From assembly GCF_023016525.1 (NCBI RefSeq), contig NZ_JALKCG010000003.1, positions 246,724-310,723 of the forward strand: a stretch of DNA of 64,000 nt, in the 5' to 3' direction. Origin of the DNA: Ancylobacter koreensis (GTDB taxonomy: Bacteria; Pseudomonadota; Alphaproteobacteria; Rhizobiales; Xanthobacteraceae). Below are positions 29,794 to 39,786 of this stretch, piece after piece. Below the pieces are notes generated by a model that saw only the letters and a program-made list of their open reading frames with translations, had not been told where the DNA came from and searched no databases. How positions within the stretch are numbered: position 1 is the first letter of the stretch; each line of letters begins with the position of its first letter. The translations under genes were made by a program, and so were the position numbers.

Positions 29794-31020
29794 ATGACCC
29801 TGCCCGTCTCCCCCGCCGATGTCGCCGCCGCACGCACGCTGCTGGATGGCGCGGTGCTGCGCACGCCTACGCTGCCGGCGCCGCGCCTCTCGGCGATTAC
29901 GGGCGCGCACGTGTACGTGAAGTACGAGAACCTCCAGGTCACGGCGAGCTTCAAGGAGCGCGGCGCGCTGGTGAAGCTCTCCAGCCTGTCGCCGCAGGAG
30001 CGTGCCGCCGGCGTCGTCGCCATGTCGGCGGGCAATCACGCACAGGCGGTGGCCTATCACGCCGCCCGGCTCGGCATCCGCGCCACCATCGTCATGCCCA
30101 AGCACACGCCCATCGTGAAGGTGGCGGCGACCGAGGCGCATGGCGCCCGCGTCGTACTGCACGGGGAATCGGTGGGCGACGCCAGCGAGGAGGCGGACCG
30201 CATCGCCCAGCGGGAACATCTCGTCTGGGTGCACCCCTATGACGATGCCCATGTCATCGCCGGCCAGGGCTCCATCGCCGCCGAGATGCTGGAGGACGCG
30301 CCCGACCTCGACGCGCTGCTCGTGCCGGTCGGGGGTGGCGGGCTGATCTCCGGCATGGCGGTCGCCGCACGCGACCGGCGCCCGGACATCGAAATCGTCG
30401 GCGTCGAGACCCGGCTCTATCCCAGCATGTGGAACGCCCTGCACCAGCAGAGCCTGCCCTGCGAAGGCGCCACGCTAGCGGAAGGCATCGCGGTGAAGCA
30501 GGCCGGCGCGCTGACGCGCGAACTCGTCTCCGCCCTCGTCTCCGACGTGGTGCTGGTCGACGAGCCGACCATTGAGCGCGCCGTGAACCTGTTCCTCACC
30601 CAGCAGAAGACGCTGGCGGAAGGCGCGGGTGCCGCCGGCCTCGCCGCCCTGCTCGCCGACCCCGACCGCTATCGCGGGCGCAAGGTCGGTCTGGTGGTGT
30701 CCGGCGGCAATATCGACCCGCGCATCGTCGCCTCCATCATGATGCGCGAGCTGGAGCGCGAGGAGCGCATCGTCTCCTTCCGCTTCTCCATGCTCGACCG
30801 GCCGGGCGAGCTCGGCATCATCTCGACGCTGCTCGGCGATCTCGGCGCGAACATCCTCGAAGTGGAGCACAAGCGCCACTTCCTCGACGTGCACGCCAAG
30901 GGCGCCCGGCTCGACGTGACGGTCGAGACGCGCGACCGCGCCCATGCCGACGAGGTGCACCGGGCGCTGATCGAGAACGGCATGGACGTGACGCGCATCG
31001 ACTGGCACGCAGGCAACTGA
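29794..31020 (+). CDS. ilvA: Threonine ammonia-lyase with C-terminal ACT domain
   Basis: 408-residue PLP enzyme deaminating threonine to 2-oxobutyrate. The PLP lysine is Lys54 in TASFKERGAL. The phosphate-binding loop is VPVGGGGLISG, and SAGNHAQAVAYHA is the usual helix. A single ACT-like domain occupies about residues 325-408 (RFSMLDRPGELGIISTLLGDLGANILEVEHKR region), as in the short TdcB/IlvA subgroup. It could be anabolic (isoleucine) or catabolic. It directly follows the LivH-like permease gene. Confidence 0.93.
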   Translation: MTLPVSPADVAAARTLLDGAVLRTPTLPAPRLSAITGAHVYVKYENLQVTASFKERGALVKLSSLSPQERAAGVVAMSAGNHAQAVAYHAARLGIRATIVMPKHTPIVKVAATEAHGARVVLHGESVGDASEEADRIAQREHLVWVHPYDDAHVIAGQGSIAAEMLEDAPDLDALLVPVGGGGLISGMAVAARDRRPDIEIVGVETRLYPSMWNALHQQSLPCEGATLAEGIAVKQAGALTRELVSALVSDVVLVDEPTIERAVNLFLTQQKTLAEGAGAAGLAALLADPDRYRGRKVGLVVSGGNIDPRIVASIMMRELEREERIVSFRFSMLDRPGELGIISTLLGDLGANILEVEHKRHFLDVHAKGARLDVTVETRDRAHADEVHRALIENGMDVTRIDWHAGN

Positions 31021-31052
31021 GCCCGCGCCATCGAGCGCCGTGGAGGGAAGGC

Positions 31053-31562
31053 ATGAGCGACGCATACCGCGAGCCGGAACCCTATCTGTTCGATCCGGTA
31101 CAGCACCCCGATTCGTTTCGCGGGGTGCTGTTCCGCCGCTTCATCGCCTTCCTGCTGGACACCGTGATCATTGCGGCGCCCGTCGCGGCGGCCGGGTTGC
31201 TCATCCTCGTCTTCGGCTTCCTCACCTTCGGCTTCGGCTGGGCGCTCTATGGGCTGATCGGTCCGGCCTCCATCCTGTGGGCACTCGCTTATGCCGGCCT
31301 CACGCTGGGCGGATCGCGCAGCGCCACGCTCGGCATGCGCGCCATGGGAATCGAGATGCGGCAGTTGGACGGAGCGCCGATGACGCCGGTGCTTGCGGTG
31401 ATTTCAATCGTGCTGTTCTGGGTGGCGAACAGCCTGCTCACGCCCCTCGTCGCCATCGTCGGGCTGTTCAACAGCCGGCGCCGGCTGTTGCACGATCTCG
31501 TCATCGGCACCGTGGTGGTTAACAGCGACGAGCGGGTGAGCGAGTTGCGGCGCTATCGCTGA
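31053..31562 (+). CDS. RDD family membrane protein
   Basis: 169-residue inner-membrane protein. The RDD start is FRGVLFRRFIAFLLDTVII with Arg-Asp spacing typical of the family, followed by helices at about 31-70 and 105-130. The end has GLFNSRRRLLHDLVIGTVVV. RDD proteins are of varied or unknown function, some linked to Na+ tolerance. It follows ilvA by 32 bp. Confidence 0.88.
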   Translation: MSDAYREPEPYLFDPVQHPDSFRGVLFRRFIAFLLDTVIIAAPVAAAGLLILVFGFLTFGFGWALYGLIGPASILWALAYAGLTLGGSRSATLGMRAMGIEMRQLDGAPMTPVLAVISIVLFWVANSLLTPLVAIVGLFNSRRRLLHDLVIGTVVVNSDERVSELRRYR

Positions 31563-31646
31563 CACGAAAGCGCGACGCACGAAATGGGGCTTTGACGTCG
31601 GGGCCGGCTCGCGCAATCCTTGCCCTACCTGCTGCGTGAACGAGCC

Positions 31647-32396
31647 GTGACCGAACACTCGCGCGACACACCGCAATTCTACCTGACCGCCCCCTCGCCC
31701 TGCCCCTATCTGGCGGGCCGCTCGGAGCGGAAGGTCTTCACGCACCTTGTGGGGGAGCGGGCGACCCAGCTCAACGACGTGCTCACCCATGGCGGCTTCC
31801 GGCGCAGCCAGTCCATCGCCTATCGCCCGGCCTGCGAACAATGCCGGGCCTGCGTCTCGGTGCGGGTCTGCGTGGACGATTTCCGCGAGACCCGCAGCTT
31901 CCGCCGCGTGCGCCAGGCCAACGCCGACCTGATCGGCGACATCCGCGCCGCCGTGCCGACCGCCGAGCAATATTCACTGTTCCGCTCCTATCTCGACAGC
32001 CGGCATTCCGACGGCGGCATGGCCGACATGACCGTGCTCGACTACGCGATGATGGTGGAGGACAGCCATGTCCGCACCCGCCTGATCGAGTACCGCCGGC
32101 GCGGGCCGGGCACTGCCGTGCACGGGCGCGGACAGGGCGCGCTGCACGGCGTCGCGCTGACGGACGTGCTCGCGGACGGCCTGTCCATGGTCTATTCGTT
32201 CTACGAGCCCGAGGCGCCCGGCCGCTCGCTCGGCACCTTCATGATCCTCGACCACATCAGCAAGGCGAAGGCGATGGGCCTTCCCTATGTCTATCTCGGC
32301 TACTGGGTCGAAGGCTCCGACAAGATGAATTACAAGCGCCGCTTCCTGCCGCAGGAACGCCTCGCGCCGGCGGGCTGGATTCGGCACGACGAATAG
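31647..32396 (+). CDS. bpt: Aspartate/glutamate leucyltransferase (Bpt)
   Basis: 249-residue aminoacyl-tRNA protein transferase that adds Leu to N-terminal Asp/Glu, marking proteins for the ClpS/ClpAP N-degron route. The N-terminal domain has the cysteine cluster [16 protein letters not shown], and the C-terminal domain has [23 protein letters not shown] and [20 protein letters not shown]. The start is GTG 31647 ([12 protein letters not shown]). A TTG start nine codons upstream is possible. Confidence 0.94.
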   Translation: MTEHSRDTPQFYLTAPSPCPYLAGRSERKVFTHLVGERATQLNDVLTHGGFRRSQSIAYRPACEQCRACVSVRVCVDDFRETRSFRRVRQANADLIGDIRAAVPTAEQYSLFRSYLDSRHSDGGMADMTVLDYAMMVEDSHVRTRLIEYRRRGPGTAVHGRGQGALHGVALTDVLADGLSMVYSFYEPEAPGRSLGTFMILDHISKAKAMGLPYVYLGYWVEGSDKMNYKRRFLPQERLAPAGWIRHDE

Positions 32397-32500
32397 TCCT
32401 GCCGTTGGGGAACGGCTGGTGTCATTCCCCTGTGATTGGGGCGGGGTAGCAGATTGGAACGCCTCCAGACCGGAGCGGGTCAATCTTGCCGGAGCCCCCC

Positions 32501-34519
32501 ATGACCGACGACACCCGTGACCACGACACTCAGGAGTCGCCCTTCCGCACCAGCCTGCTGGAAGAGGCCGAGGGCGAGGGCAGCAACCCGACCGTCAACC
32601 CGACGATGGGCGAGCTGATCTCCATCCGCTTCTCGCGCCGCGGCCTGCTCAAGGGTTCGCTGGCGGTTTCCGCCATCGCCTCCACCGTCGGCCCGCTGGC
32701 CCTGCTCTCCGCCGAGAAGGCCAATGCCGCCAGCACGACCACGGGCAACGGCTCGGCCTTCATCTTCGTCGAGGTCGAGGCGGGCGTCGACCAGACCCAC
32801 CATGTCGCCGAAGGCTATGACGCCGAGGTGCTGCTGCGCTGGGGCGATCCGCTCTTTGCCGATTCGCCGGCCTTCGACCCCAAGAGCCAGAGCGCCGACG
32901 CCCAGCGCCGCCAGTTCGGCTACAACAATGACTATGTCGGCTTCATCCCGCTTGATGGCTCCGCCGAGCACGGGCTGCTGGTGGTAAACCACGAATACAC
33001 CAACGAGCACCTGATGTTCCCCGGCATCGTCAGCGTCGCCGAGGGCAAGCTGAAGGTCGCCCCCGCCGACCAGAAGCGCGTCGACATCGAGATGGCCGCA
33101 CATGGCGGTACGATCGTCGAGATCCGCAAGGTGGACGGCAAGTGGCAGGTGGTGCGCGAGGGCAAGCTGAACCGCCGCATCACCTCGACCACGCCGATGC
33201 AGCTCAGCGGCCCCGTCGCCGGCCATGACCGCCTGAAAACGAAGGACGACCCGACCGGCACGCAGGTGATCGGCACGCTGAACAACTGCGCCGGCGGCGT
33301 CACGCCCTGGGGCACCTATGTGATGGCCGAGGAGAACTTCCACGGCTATTTCCTCGGCAAGCTGCCGGAGGGCCACCGGGAGGCCGCCAACTACAAGCGC
33401 TACGGCGTGCCGGAAGCCACCTATGAGTGGGGCAATTTCTACGACCGCTTCGACCTCTCGAAGGAGCCGAACGAGCCGAACCGCTTCGGCTGGATCGTCG
33501 AGGTCGATGTGAACGACCCCAACGCGGCGCCGAAGAAGCGCACGGCGCTGGGCCGCTTCAAGCATGAGGGCGCCGAGTCGATCGTGGCGAAGGACGGCCG
33601 GGTGGTGTTCTACCTCGGTGACGACGAGCGCTTCGACTATGTCTACAAATTCGTCACCGCCGGCCGCTTCGACCCGAACAACCGCACCGCGAACCTCGAC
33701 CTGCTCGATTCCGGCACGCTGTATGTCGCGAAGTTCGACGCCGACGGCGCGCTCAACTGGCTGCCGCTGACCTTCGGCGAGGGCCCGCTCACCGCCGCCA
33801 ACGGCTTTGCCAGCCAGGCCGATGTGCTGATCGAGACCCGCCGCGCCGCCGATCTGCTCGGCGCCACCAAGATGGACCGTCCCGAGGACATCCAGCCGAA
33901 CGGTGTCAACGGCAAGGTCTATGTCATGTTGACCAACAATACGCGCCGCAAGGACGACCAGGTCGACGCCGCCAATCCTCGCGCCAAGAACGCCTTCGGC
34001 CACATCATCGAGCTGACCGAGGCCGAGGGCGACTTTGCCGCCACCAAGGGCACGTGGGAAGTGCTGCTGAAGTGCGGCGACCCGTCCGTGGCGGCGGTCG
34101 GCGCCTCCTTCTCCACCGACACGACCCGCAATGGCTGGTTCGGCATGCCGGACAATTGCGCGGTCGATTCGGCTGGCCGCCTCTGGGTGGCGACCGACGG
34201 CAACAACCCGAAGGAGACCGGCCGCACGGACGGGCTCTGGGCGGTGGACGTCGAGGGCGGCGCCCGCGCCACCTCGAAGCTGTTCTTCCGCGTGCCGGTG
34301 GGCGCGGAGATGTGCGGCCCACTCTTCACCCCGGACGATCGCACCGCCTTCGTTGCCGTCCAGCATCCCGGCGACGGCGGCACCGACTGGGCGCCGTTCG
34401 GCCGCCCGTCCTATTACGAAGACCTCTCCACCCGCTGGCCGGACTTCAAGGACGACATGCCGGTGCGCCCGGCGGTCGTCGTGATCACCAAGAAGGACGG
34501 CGGCAAGATCGGCGCCTGA
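32501..34519 (+). CDS. PhoX family phosphatase (DUF839), Tat-exported
   Basis: 672-residue exported phosphatase of the PhoX family, Ca/Fe-dependent alkaline phosphatases important in phosphate scavenging. The Tat motif is SRRGLLKGS with the twin Arg at residues 46-47, unusually far from the N-terminus, and a cleavage region near EKANAA. Catalytic-region motifs include LVVNHEYTNEHLMFPG, NCAGGVTPWGTYVMAEENFHGYF and DNCAVDSAGRLWVATDG. A strong intrinsic terminator follows. No Pho box was identified. Confidence 0.92.
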   Translation: MTDDTRDHDTQESPFRTSLLEEAEGEGSNPTVNPTMGELISIRFSRRGLLKGSLAVSAIASTVGPLALLSAEKANAASTTTGNGSAFIFVEVEAGVDQTHHVAEGYDAEVLLRWGDPLFADSPAFDPKSQSADAQRRQFGYNNDYVGFIPLDGSAEHGLLVVNHEYTNEHLMFPGIVSVAEGKLKVAPADQKRVDIEMAAHGGTIVEIRKVDGKWQVVREGKLNRRITSTTPMQLSGPVAGHDRLKTKDDPTGTQVIGTLNNCAGGVTPWGTYVMAEENFHGYFLGKLPEGHREAANYKRYGVPEATYEWGNFYDRFDLSKEPNEPNRFGWIVEVDVNDPNAAPKKRTALGRFKHEGAESIVAKDGRVVFYLGDDERFDYVYKFVTAGRFDPNNRTANLDLLDSGTLYVAKFDADGALNWLPLTFGEGPLTAANGFASQADVLIETRRAADLLGATKMDRPEDIQPNGVNGKVYVMLTNNTRRKDDQVDAANPRAKNAFGHIIELTEAEGDFAATKGTWEVLLKCGDPSVAAVGASFSTDTTRNGWFGMPDNCAVDSAGRLWVATDGNNPKETGRTDGLWAVDVEGGARATSKLFFRVPVGAEMCGPLFTPDDRTAFVAVQHPGDGGTDWAPFGRPSYYEDLSTRWPDFKDDMPVRPAVVVITKKDGGKIGA

Positions 34520-34601
34520 CCGCGCTTCGACCCGGCCGGTCCCATGGGCCGGCCGGAATGGCCTTCCGCTTCGTGCCCCGCATGGACCAACGTCAAACTG
34601 G

Positions 34602-34629
34602 CCGCCGGCTCACGCCGGCGGTCTTTTTT
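34602..34629 (+). terminator. Intrinsic terminator after phoX
   Basis: An 8-bp GC stem (34602-34609 with 34614-34621, loop TCAC) is followed by the T run TCTTTTTT. A second, longer hairpin without a T run lies just before it at 34532-34556 (11 pairs, CAT loop). Together they should stop transcription from phoX. The convergent parC ends at 34648. Confidence 0.85.
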
Positions 34630-34647
34630 GCGCGCGCGGAAGACGCG

Positions 34648-36882
34648 TCAGGCGAAGCGGTTGTTGCGCGGAAAACCCTTAGGCGGCAGGCGGCCGGCCC
34701 CGGCCCGCTCGCCGCGCCATTCGGTGAGGTCGGTCACGGTCCAGGTGCGGCCCGACGTGTCGGTCCAGGTCAGGCCGTCGGCGGCGGCGAAGACCTTCAC
34801 GTCGCTCATGGCGCCGTCCTTGTAGCGCTGCAGCCGCACGCCGCGGCCACGGACCATTTCCGGGATCTGCGACAGCGGGAACACCAGCAGCTTGCGGTTC
34901 TCGCCGATCACCGCGACGCAATCGCCCGCCGCAAGGACCACCTTGGCGGCGTCCTGCCCGTCGACGCCGAGCACCTGCTTGCCCTTGCGCGTATTGGCGA
35001 GGCACTCATCCTCCGAGACGAGGAAGCCGCGCCCCTCCTTCGCCGCGACGAGCAGCTTGCGGCCGCCCTGATAGGGCAGCACGTCGACGATGTCGGCCTC
35101 CTGCTCCATGTCGATCGACAGGCGCAACGGCTCGCCATGACCACGACCGCCGGGCAGCTTCGACGCCTCCAGCGTGTAGAAGCGGCCATTGGTGGCGAAG
35201 ACCAGCAGCTTCGACGTCGTCTCGGTGAAGAAGCTGATCTTCAGCTTGTCGTCGCCCTTGAAGGCAAGTGCCGATAGGTCCCCGACATGGCCCTTGAGCG
35301 CCCGTATCCAGCCTTTCTCCGACACGACGACGGTAATCGGCTCGCGCTCGACAAGCGCCTCGATCACCGCCCCGGCATCATGCGAGGCCGCCTCGCCGAA
35401 GGTGGTGCGGCGGCGCCCAAGCGGGGTCTCCGGCGCGAACATCTTGCGCGTCTCGCCGAGCTGCCAGGCGACCGTCTTCCACTGCTTCGCCTCGGAGGCG
35501 AGCAGTTTCTCGATGCCGTCCTTCTCCTTGCTCAGGGCGTCGTGCTCCTTGCGGATCTCGAATTCTTCGAGCTTGCGCAAGCTGCGCAGGCGCATGTTGA
35601 GAATCGCCTCGGCCTGCACGTCGGTCAGCTCGAAACGCTTCATCAACGCGGGCTTGGGCTCGTCCTCCTCGCGGATGATGGCGATCACCTCGTCGAGATT
35701 GAGATAGGCGATGAGGTAGCCGCCAAGCACTTCCAGCCGGTGCTCGATCTCGCCGAGCCGGTGACGGGAGCGGCGCAGCAGCACCTCGCGGCGATGGTCG
35801 ATCCATTCGCGCAGCGCCTCGCCGAGGCTCACCACCTTCGGCACTTGCCCGCCGACCAGCACGTTCATGTTCAGCGGGAAGCGCGTCTCAAGCTCGGTGA
35901 GCCGGAACAGGCTCTCCATCAGCAGCTCGGCGTCGACATTCCGCGCGCGCGGTTCGAGCACGAGGCGCACGTCCTCGGCGCTTTCGTCGCGCACATCCGC
36001 CAGCAGCGGCAACTTCTTCTCATTGAGCAGGTCGGCGATCTTCTCGACGAGGCGCGACTTCGGCACGCCGTACGGGATCTCGGTGACGACGATCACATAG
36101 GTGCCGCGCCCGGTCTCCTCCTTCTCCCAGCGCGCCCGCAGCCGGAATCCGCCGCGCCCGGTGGCATAGGCGTCGGCGATGGAGGCGGGAGATTCGATGA
36201 TGACGCCGCCGGTCGGGAAGTCCGGGCCCTTCACGAATTTCAGCAGGTCGTCCGTCGTCGCCTGCGGATTGTCGATCAGGTGCAGGCTGGCGTCGATCAG
36301 CTCGGCCGCGTTGTGCGGCGGGATCGAGGTCGCCATGCCGACCGCGATGCCGGTCGAGCCGTTGGCCAGCAGGTTCGGGAAGGCCCCCGGCATGACGACG
36401 GGCTCTTCCGTCGTGCCGTCGTAATTGGGGCGGAAGTCGACCGCGTCCTCGTCGATGCCGTCGAGGATCAGCCGCGCGACCTCGGTCAGGCGCGCCTCGG
36501 TGTAGCGTTCGGCCGCCGCGTTGTCGCCGTCGATATTGCCGAAGTTGCCCTGCCCGTCGACGAGGGGATAGCGCTGGGAAAAGTCCTGCGCCAGCCGCAC
36601 CATGGCGTCGTAGATCGCCATATTGCCGTGCGGGTGGAACGACCCCATCACGTCGCCGACGATCTTGGCGCTCTTGCGGAAGCCGCCGCCGGGGTCGAGC
36701 CGCAGCAGCCGCATGCCGTACAGAATGCGCCGGTGCACCGGCTTCAGCCCGTCGCGGGCGTCCGGCAACGCCCGGTGCATGATGGTCGAGAGCGCATAGG
36801 CAAGGTAGCGCTCCTCGAGCGCCGCCTTGAGCCCGATCGGTTCGATCGTGCCGTCGTCGGTCGGAATCGGTGGCTCTCCCAT
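34648..36882 (-). CDS. parC: DNA topoisomerase IV subunit A
   Basis: 744-residue breakage-reunion subunit that unlinks daughter chromosomes with ParE. The catalytic tyrosine is Tyr127 in [10 protein letters not shown]. The start region [21 protein letters not shown] and the [12 protein letters not shown] helix are the QRDR part of the winged helix. The length and the poorly conserved C-terminal beta-propeller distinguish it from GyrA, which has a GyrA-box. At the position equivalent to E. coli ParC Ser80 the residue is Met88, and Glu84 is replaced by Asp92. Confidence 0.95.
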   Translation of the reverse strand: MGEPPIPTDDGTIEPIGLKAALEERYLAYALSTIMHRALPDARDGLKPVHRRILYGMRLLRLDPGGGFRKSAKIVGDVMGSFHPHGNMAIYDAMVRLAQDFSQRYPLVDGQGNFGNIDGDNAAAERYTEARLTEVARLILDGIDEDAVDFRPNYDGTTEEPVVMPGAFPNLLANGSTGIAVGMATSIPPHNAAELIDASLHLIDNPQATTDDLLKFVKGPDFPTGGVIIESPASIADAYATGRGGFRLRARWEKEETGRGTYVIVVTEIPYGVPKSRLVEKIADLLNEKKLPLLADVRDESAEDVRLVLEPRARNVDAELLMESLFRLTELETRFPLNMNVLVGGQVPKVVSLGEALREWIDHRREVLLRRSRHRLGEIEHRLEVLGGYLIAYLNLDEVIAIIREEDEPKPALMKRFELTDVQAEAILNMRLRSLRKLEEFEIRKEHDALSKEKDGIEKLLASEAKQWKTVAWQLGETRKMFAPETPLGRRRTTFGEAASHDAGAVIEALVEREPITVVVSEKGWIRALKGHVGDLSALAFKGDDKLKISFFTETTSKLLVFATNGRFYTLEASKLPGGRGHGEPLRLSIDMEQEADIVDVLPYQGGRKLLVAAKEGRGFLVSEDECLANTRKGKQVLGVDGQDAAKVVLAAGDCVAVIGENRKLLVFPLSQIPEMVRGRGVRLQRYKDGAMSDVKVFAAADGLTWTDTSGRTWTVTDLTEWRGERAGAGRLPPKGFPRNNRFA

Positions 36883-37123
36883 GCCTTCTGCTAACCCGAA
36901 CGTGGGACGGGAACAAGACGCGAACGCGCAACAGGCGCCCTTCGACGGGGCGCCGAGCCAGATCTATCCCCAACCTAATGAAGTCAAGGGCCGGCGCTGA
37001 ATGGCCCGCGTTCGCGAGCGTGCCATTCATTACAAAATGCGCTTAAATTCGAAATAAACTCTATGCAAAAATTGCCGTATCGGGGTAGTCTTTAACCATC
37101 CTTGGAAGCGGGGGCTTCTTGGT

Positions 37124-37426
37124 ATGAAGACACTCACAACGGCTCTTCTGGCCGCATCGTGCATTGCCGCCATCGTCACGCCGGCCTCGGCCGCCGGCCC
37201 GCCGACCTATGTCTATCTGGGTCTGCGCGAGCCGGTCTCGCCGCAGCCGAGCGGCACGACCGGCTGGGTGAATGTCTGCCGCGAGCGGATGGTGACGCGC
37301 CGTGATCCGCGCGGGCGCGTCGTTTATATGCGCGTGCCCATGTGCAACGTCGTCTGGGTCGGCCAGCGCTTCTTCTACAATGGCCGCTACTACGCCGATT
37401 CCAGCTTCACGACGCCGCTCAACTAG
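37124..37426 (+). CDS. Small secreted protein of unknown function
   Basis: 100-residue protein with a signal peptide (MKTLTTALLAAS..., likely cleaved after PASA). The mature part is about 75 residues with a single Cys pair (CRERMV and PMCNVVW) that could form a disulfide, and it is rich in Tyr, Arg and Val. No family was recognised. The AT-rich stretch 37028-37110 probably holds its promoter. It is divergent from parC and almost touches the recO stop (4-bp overlap, convergent). Confidence 0.7.
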   Translation: MKTLTTALLAASCIAAIVTPASAAGPPTYVYLGLREPVSPQPSGTTGWVNVCRERMVTRRDPRGRVVYMRVPMCNVVWVGQRFFYNGRYYADSSFTTPLN

Positions 37427-38148
37427 CGCGCCCGCAGCAGCGCCGCGCGCATGGCGGCGCGGGCATCGGGCAAGGTGAGGCCGCGCGGTTCGAATACGCG
37501 CCGCGCGAGGAAGAAGCCTGTAAGCTCGAAGGCGGCGTGCACGTCGTCACGCGAGGGCGGCTCGGCGACCTCGCCGACGAGGAAATAGGGCAGGTCCAGC
37601 AGCTGCGATCGCCACGGCTCGCCGGCATCGCGGCTGACCGCCCGGCCGGACTTGGGCGAAACATAGAGCAGGTCGTTGCGTCCGCCCGTCGCCGCGCAGC
37701 TTTCCAGATCGAGCCCGAAGCCGAGTTCGGAGAGCATCATCAGCTCCAGCCGCGCGATGAGCATGCCCGTCAGGCGTGCCTCGTCGAGATGCTCGACAAC
37801 CGCTTCGAGCGCCCGGTGCAGCGCCGGGTGCGGGTCGCGCTCGGGCAGCAGCCGCAGCAGGCTCCCGACATGGCTGAGCGCGAAGGCGGAATGGGCGTGC
37901 TCCATCAGCCGCGCCGCCCTCGGCGCCGTCACCTCCAGCGCGAAGGCGCCGAGATGCTCGTCGAGCCGCGCCCGCCACACCACGCGCACGCCGTTGCCCG
38001 GCTGCAACCCCGCCGCCTGCCGGCGCGACGCGCCGCCGCGCACGAGGCCGAGATGGCGGCCATGTTCAGCCGTCATCAGTTCGACGATGGCATTGGCCTC
38101 GCCGTGGCGGCGAAGGCCGAGAATGATGCCTTCGTCGGACCACTCCAT
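37423..38148 (-). CDS. recO: DNA repair protein RecO
   Basis: 241-residue recombination mediator that loads RecA with RecR. The N-terminal OB fold starts MEWSDEGIILGLRRHGEANAIVELMTAEHGRHLGLVRGG, typical of alphaproteobacterial RecO. The helical C-terminal part has LLSELGFGLDLESCAATG, which keeps one Cys of the zinc site seen in other RecO proteins. It is last in the rpoZ-to-recO block, 10 bp after era. Confidence 0.95.
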   Translation of the reverse strand: MEWSDEGIILGLRRHGEANAIVELMTAEHGRHLGLVRGGASRRQAAGLQPGNGVRVVWRARLDEHLGAFALEVTAPRAARLMEHAHSAFALSHVGSLLRLLPERDPHPALHRALEAVVEHLDEARLTGMLIARLELMMLSELGFGLDLESCAATGGRNDLLYVSPKSGRAVSRDAGEPWRSQLLDLPYFLVGEVAEPPSRDDVHAAFELTGFFLARRVFEPRGLTLPDARAAMRAALLRAR

Positions 38149-38158
38149 CGCGGCCGCC

Positions 38159-39070
38159 TCACTCCTGCGGGAAATCGAGCCCCATCTCGCGGTAGCGCTC
38201 GGGGTCGTCGGCCCAGTTCTCGCGCACCTTCACGAACAGGAACAGGTGCACCGGCGCCTCGACGATCTCGGTCAGCTCCTTGCGGGCAGACATGGAAATC
38301 GCCTTGATGGTGTCGCCGCCCTTGCCCAGCACGATCTTCCGCTGGCTTTCGCGCTCGACGAAGATCGTCTGCTCGATGCGGACCGATCCATCTTTGCGCT
38401 CCTGCCAGGAATCCGTCTCCACCGTCGAGCGGTAGGGCAGTTCTTCGTGCAGCCGATGGAACAGCTTCTCGCGGGTGATCTCAGCGGCCAGCATGCGCAT
38501 TGGCGCGTCGGATATCTGGTCCTCGGGGTAGAGCCACGGGCCGGCCGGCAGCGTCTGCGCCAGCCAGTCGCGCAGCTCGACCAGCCCATCGCCCGACAGC
38601 GCGGAGACCATGAACAGCCGGTCGAACGAGATCATCTCGGCGACTTTGGCGGCGAGTTCCAGCAGGCTGTCGCGCTTCACCAGGTCGATCTTGTTGAGCA
38701 GGATCGCGCGCGGCCGCTTCACGTCGACCAGCCCGCGGAGGATCGCCTCGACATCCTCCGTGAGGCCGACGCGCGCGTCGATCAGCAGCACCACGGCGTC
38801 GGCGTCGCCCGCCCCGCTCCAGGCCGAGCGGACCATCGCCTTCTCCAGCCGGCGCTTGGGCGCGAAGATGCCGGGAGTGTCGACGAGGATGATCTGCGTC
38901 GTGCCGGCCAGCGCGATGCCGCGCACCAGCGAGCGCGTGGTCTGCACCTTGTGCGAGACGATCGACACCTTGGTGCCGACCAGCGCGTTGGTGAGCGTCG
39001 ACTTTCCCGCGTTCGGCGCTCCGATGAGGGCAACGAAACCGCAGCGGGTGTCTTCGGTAGTCTCGTTCAT
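38159..39070 (-). CDS. era: GTPase Era
   Basis: 303-residue GTPase for 16S rRNA maturation and 30S assembly. G motifs: GAPNAGKSTLTNAL, DTPGIFAPKRRLEKAM, LLNKIDLV. The C-terminal KH domain contains KIVLGKGGDTIKAISMSARKELTEI. The start overlaps the rnc stop by 4 bp, the widespread rnc-era coupling. Confidence 0.98.
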   Translation of the reverse strand: MNETTEDTRCGFVALIGAPNAGKSTLTNALVGTKVSIVSHKVQTTRSLVRGIALAGTTQIILVDTPGIFAPKRRLEKAMVRSAWSGAGDADAVVLLIDARVGLTEDVEAILRGLVDVKRPRAILLNKIDLVKRDSLLELAAKVAEMISFDRLFMVSALSGDGLVELRDWLAQTLPAGPWLYPEDQISDAPMRMLAAEITREKLFHRLHEELPYRSTVETDSWQERKDGSVRIEQTIFVERESQRKIVLGKGGDTIKAISMSARKELTEIVEAPVHLFLFVKVRENWADDPERYREMGLDFPQE

Positions 39071-39786
39071 TCGGCAACCTGTTCGAGAAACGCCGCCGCG
39101 GCGGATTTCTGCGCGTTCTGCTTGGAGGAGCCGGTTGCCTCGACGGGCGCGTGGCCGGGCACTTCGACGGCGATACGGAATTCGGGATTATGATCGGGAC
39201 CAGAGCGTTCCACCAGCCGGTAATGCGGCGGGGGCAGCCCCCGCCCCTGCGCCCATTCCTGGAGCGCGGTCTTGGGGTCGCGGGCCGAGCTGCCGGGCGT
39301 GGCGAGGCGCGGCCGCCAGAAGCGCTCCACCGTCGCCTCGGCGGCGGGAAAGCCGGCGTCGAGATAGACCGCCGCCAGCACGGCTTCGGCGACGTCGGCG
39401 AGGATCGCCGGCCGCTCGCGCCCGCCGGTGCGGTCCTCCCCGGAGCCGAGGCGCAGATGCGGGCCGAGCCCCATGGCGCGGGCCACGTCGGCGCAGGCGT
39501 CCTCACAGACGAGATCGGCAAGACGGCGGGAAAGCTCGCCCTCCTCCGCCTGCGGATAGGCCCGGTAGAGCATGTCCGACACGACGAGGCCGAGCACGTG
39601 GTCGCCGAGGAATTCAAGCCGCTGATAGGAGCGCACGCGCGCCTTGCTGCCCTGAAGGCCTGTGATGGAGCTGATATGGGTTAGCGCGAGACGCAGATGC
39701 GCGCGGTCGGTGAATCGATGCCCGAGCGTCGCCTCCAGCGCGTCGAGCCCGGTCTCGTCGTCGCCGCGCGGGGAACCGCGCGTCAT
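39067..39786 (-). CDS. rnc: Ribonuclease III
   Basis: 239-residue double-strand RNA endonuclease. The signature reads YQRLEFLGDHVLGLV, with the E. coli Glu38 position replaced by Gln55; the metal ligands Glu58, Asp62, Asp131 and Glu134 (LADVAEAVLAAVYLD) are kept. A dsRNA-binding domain fills about residues 160-239 (KTALQEWAQGRGLPPPHYRL to KSAAAAFLEQ). The start at 39786 (MTRGSPRG) overlaps the lepB stop by 4 bp; a longer frame begins at 39831. Confidence 0.96.
   Translation of the reverse strand: MTRGSPRGDDETGLDALEATLGHRFTDRAHLRLALTHISSITGLQGSKARVRSYQRLEFLGDHVLGLVVSDMLYRAYPQAEEGELSRRLADLVCEDACADVARAMGLGPHLRLGSGEDRTGGRERPAILADVAEAVLAAVYLDAGFPAAEATVERFWRPRLATPGSSARDPKTALQEWAQGRGLPPPHYRLVERSGPDHNPEFRIAVEVPGHAPVEATGSSKQNAQKSAAAAFLEQVAE

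Noticed and set aside
32480..34366. 628-codon open frame antisense to phoX
   Set aside because: Shadow frame rich in His/Val/Leu from the complement of phoX; no start signal.
35287..36894. 535-codon open frame antisense to parC
   Set aside because: Opposite a certain gene, with no family motif.
37043..37057. CtrA-like TTAA-N7-ATAA in the promoter of the small secreted protein
   Set aside because: One mismatch to TTAA-N7-TTAA in AT-rich DNA; chance is likely and the gene is not a known CtrA target.
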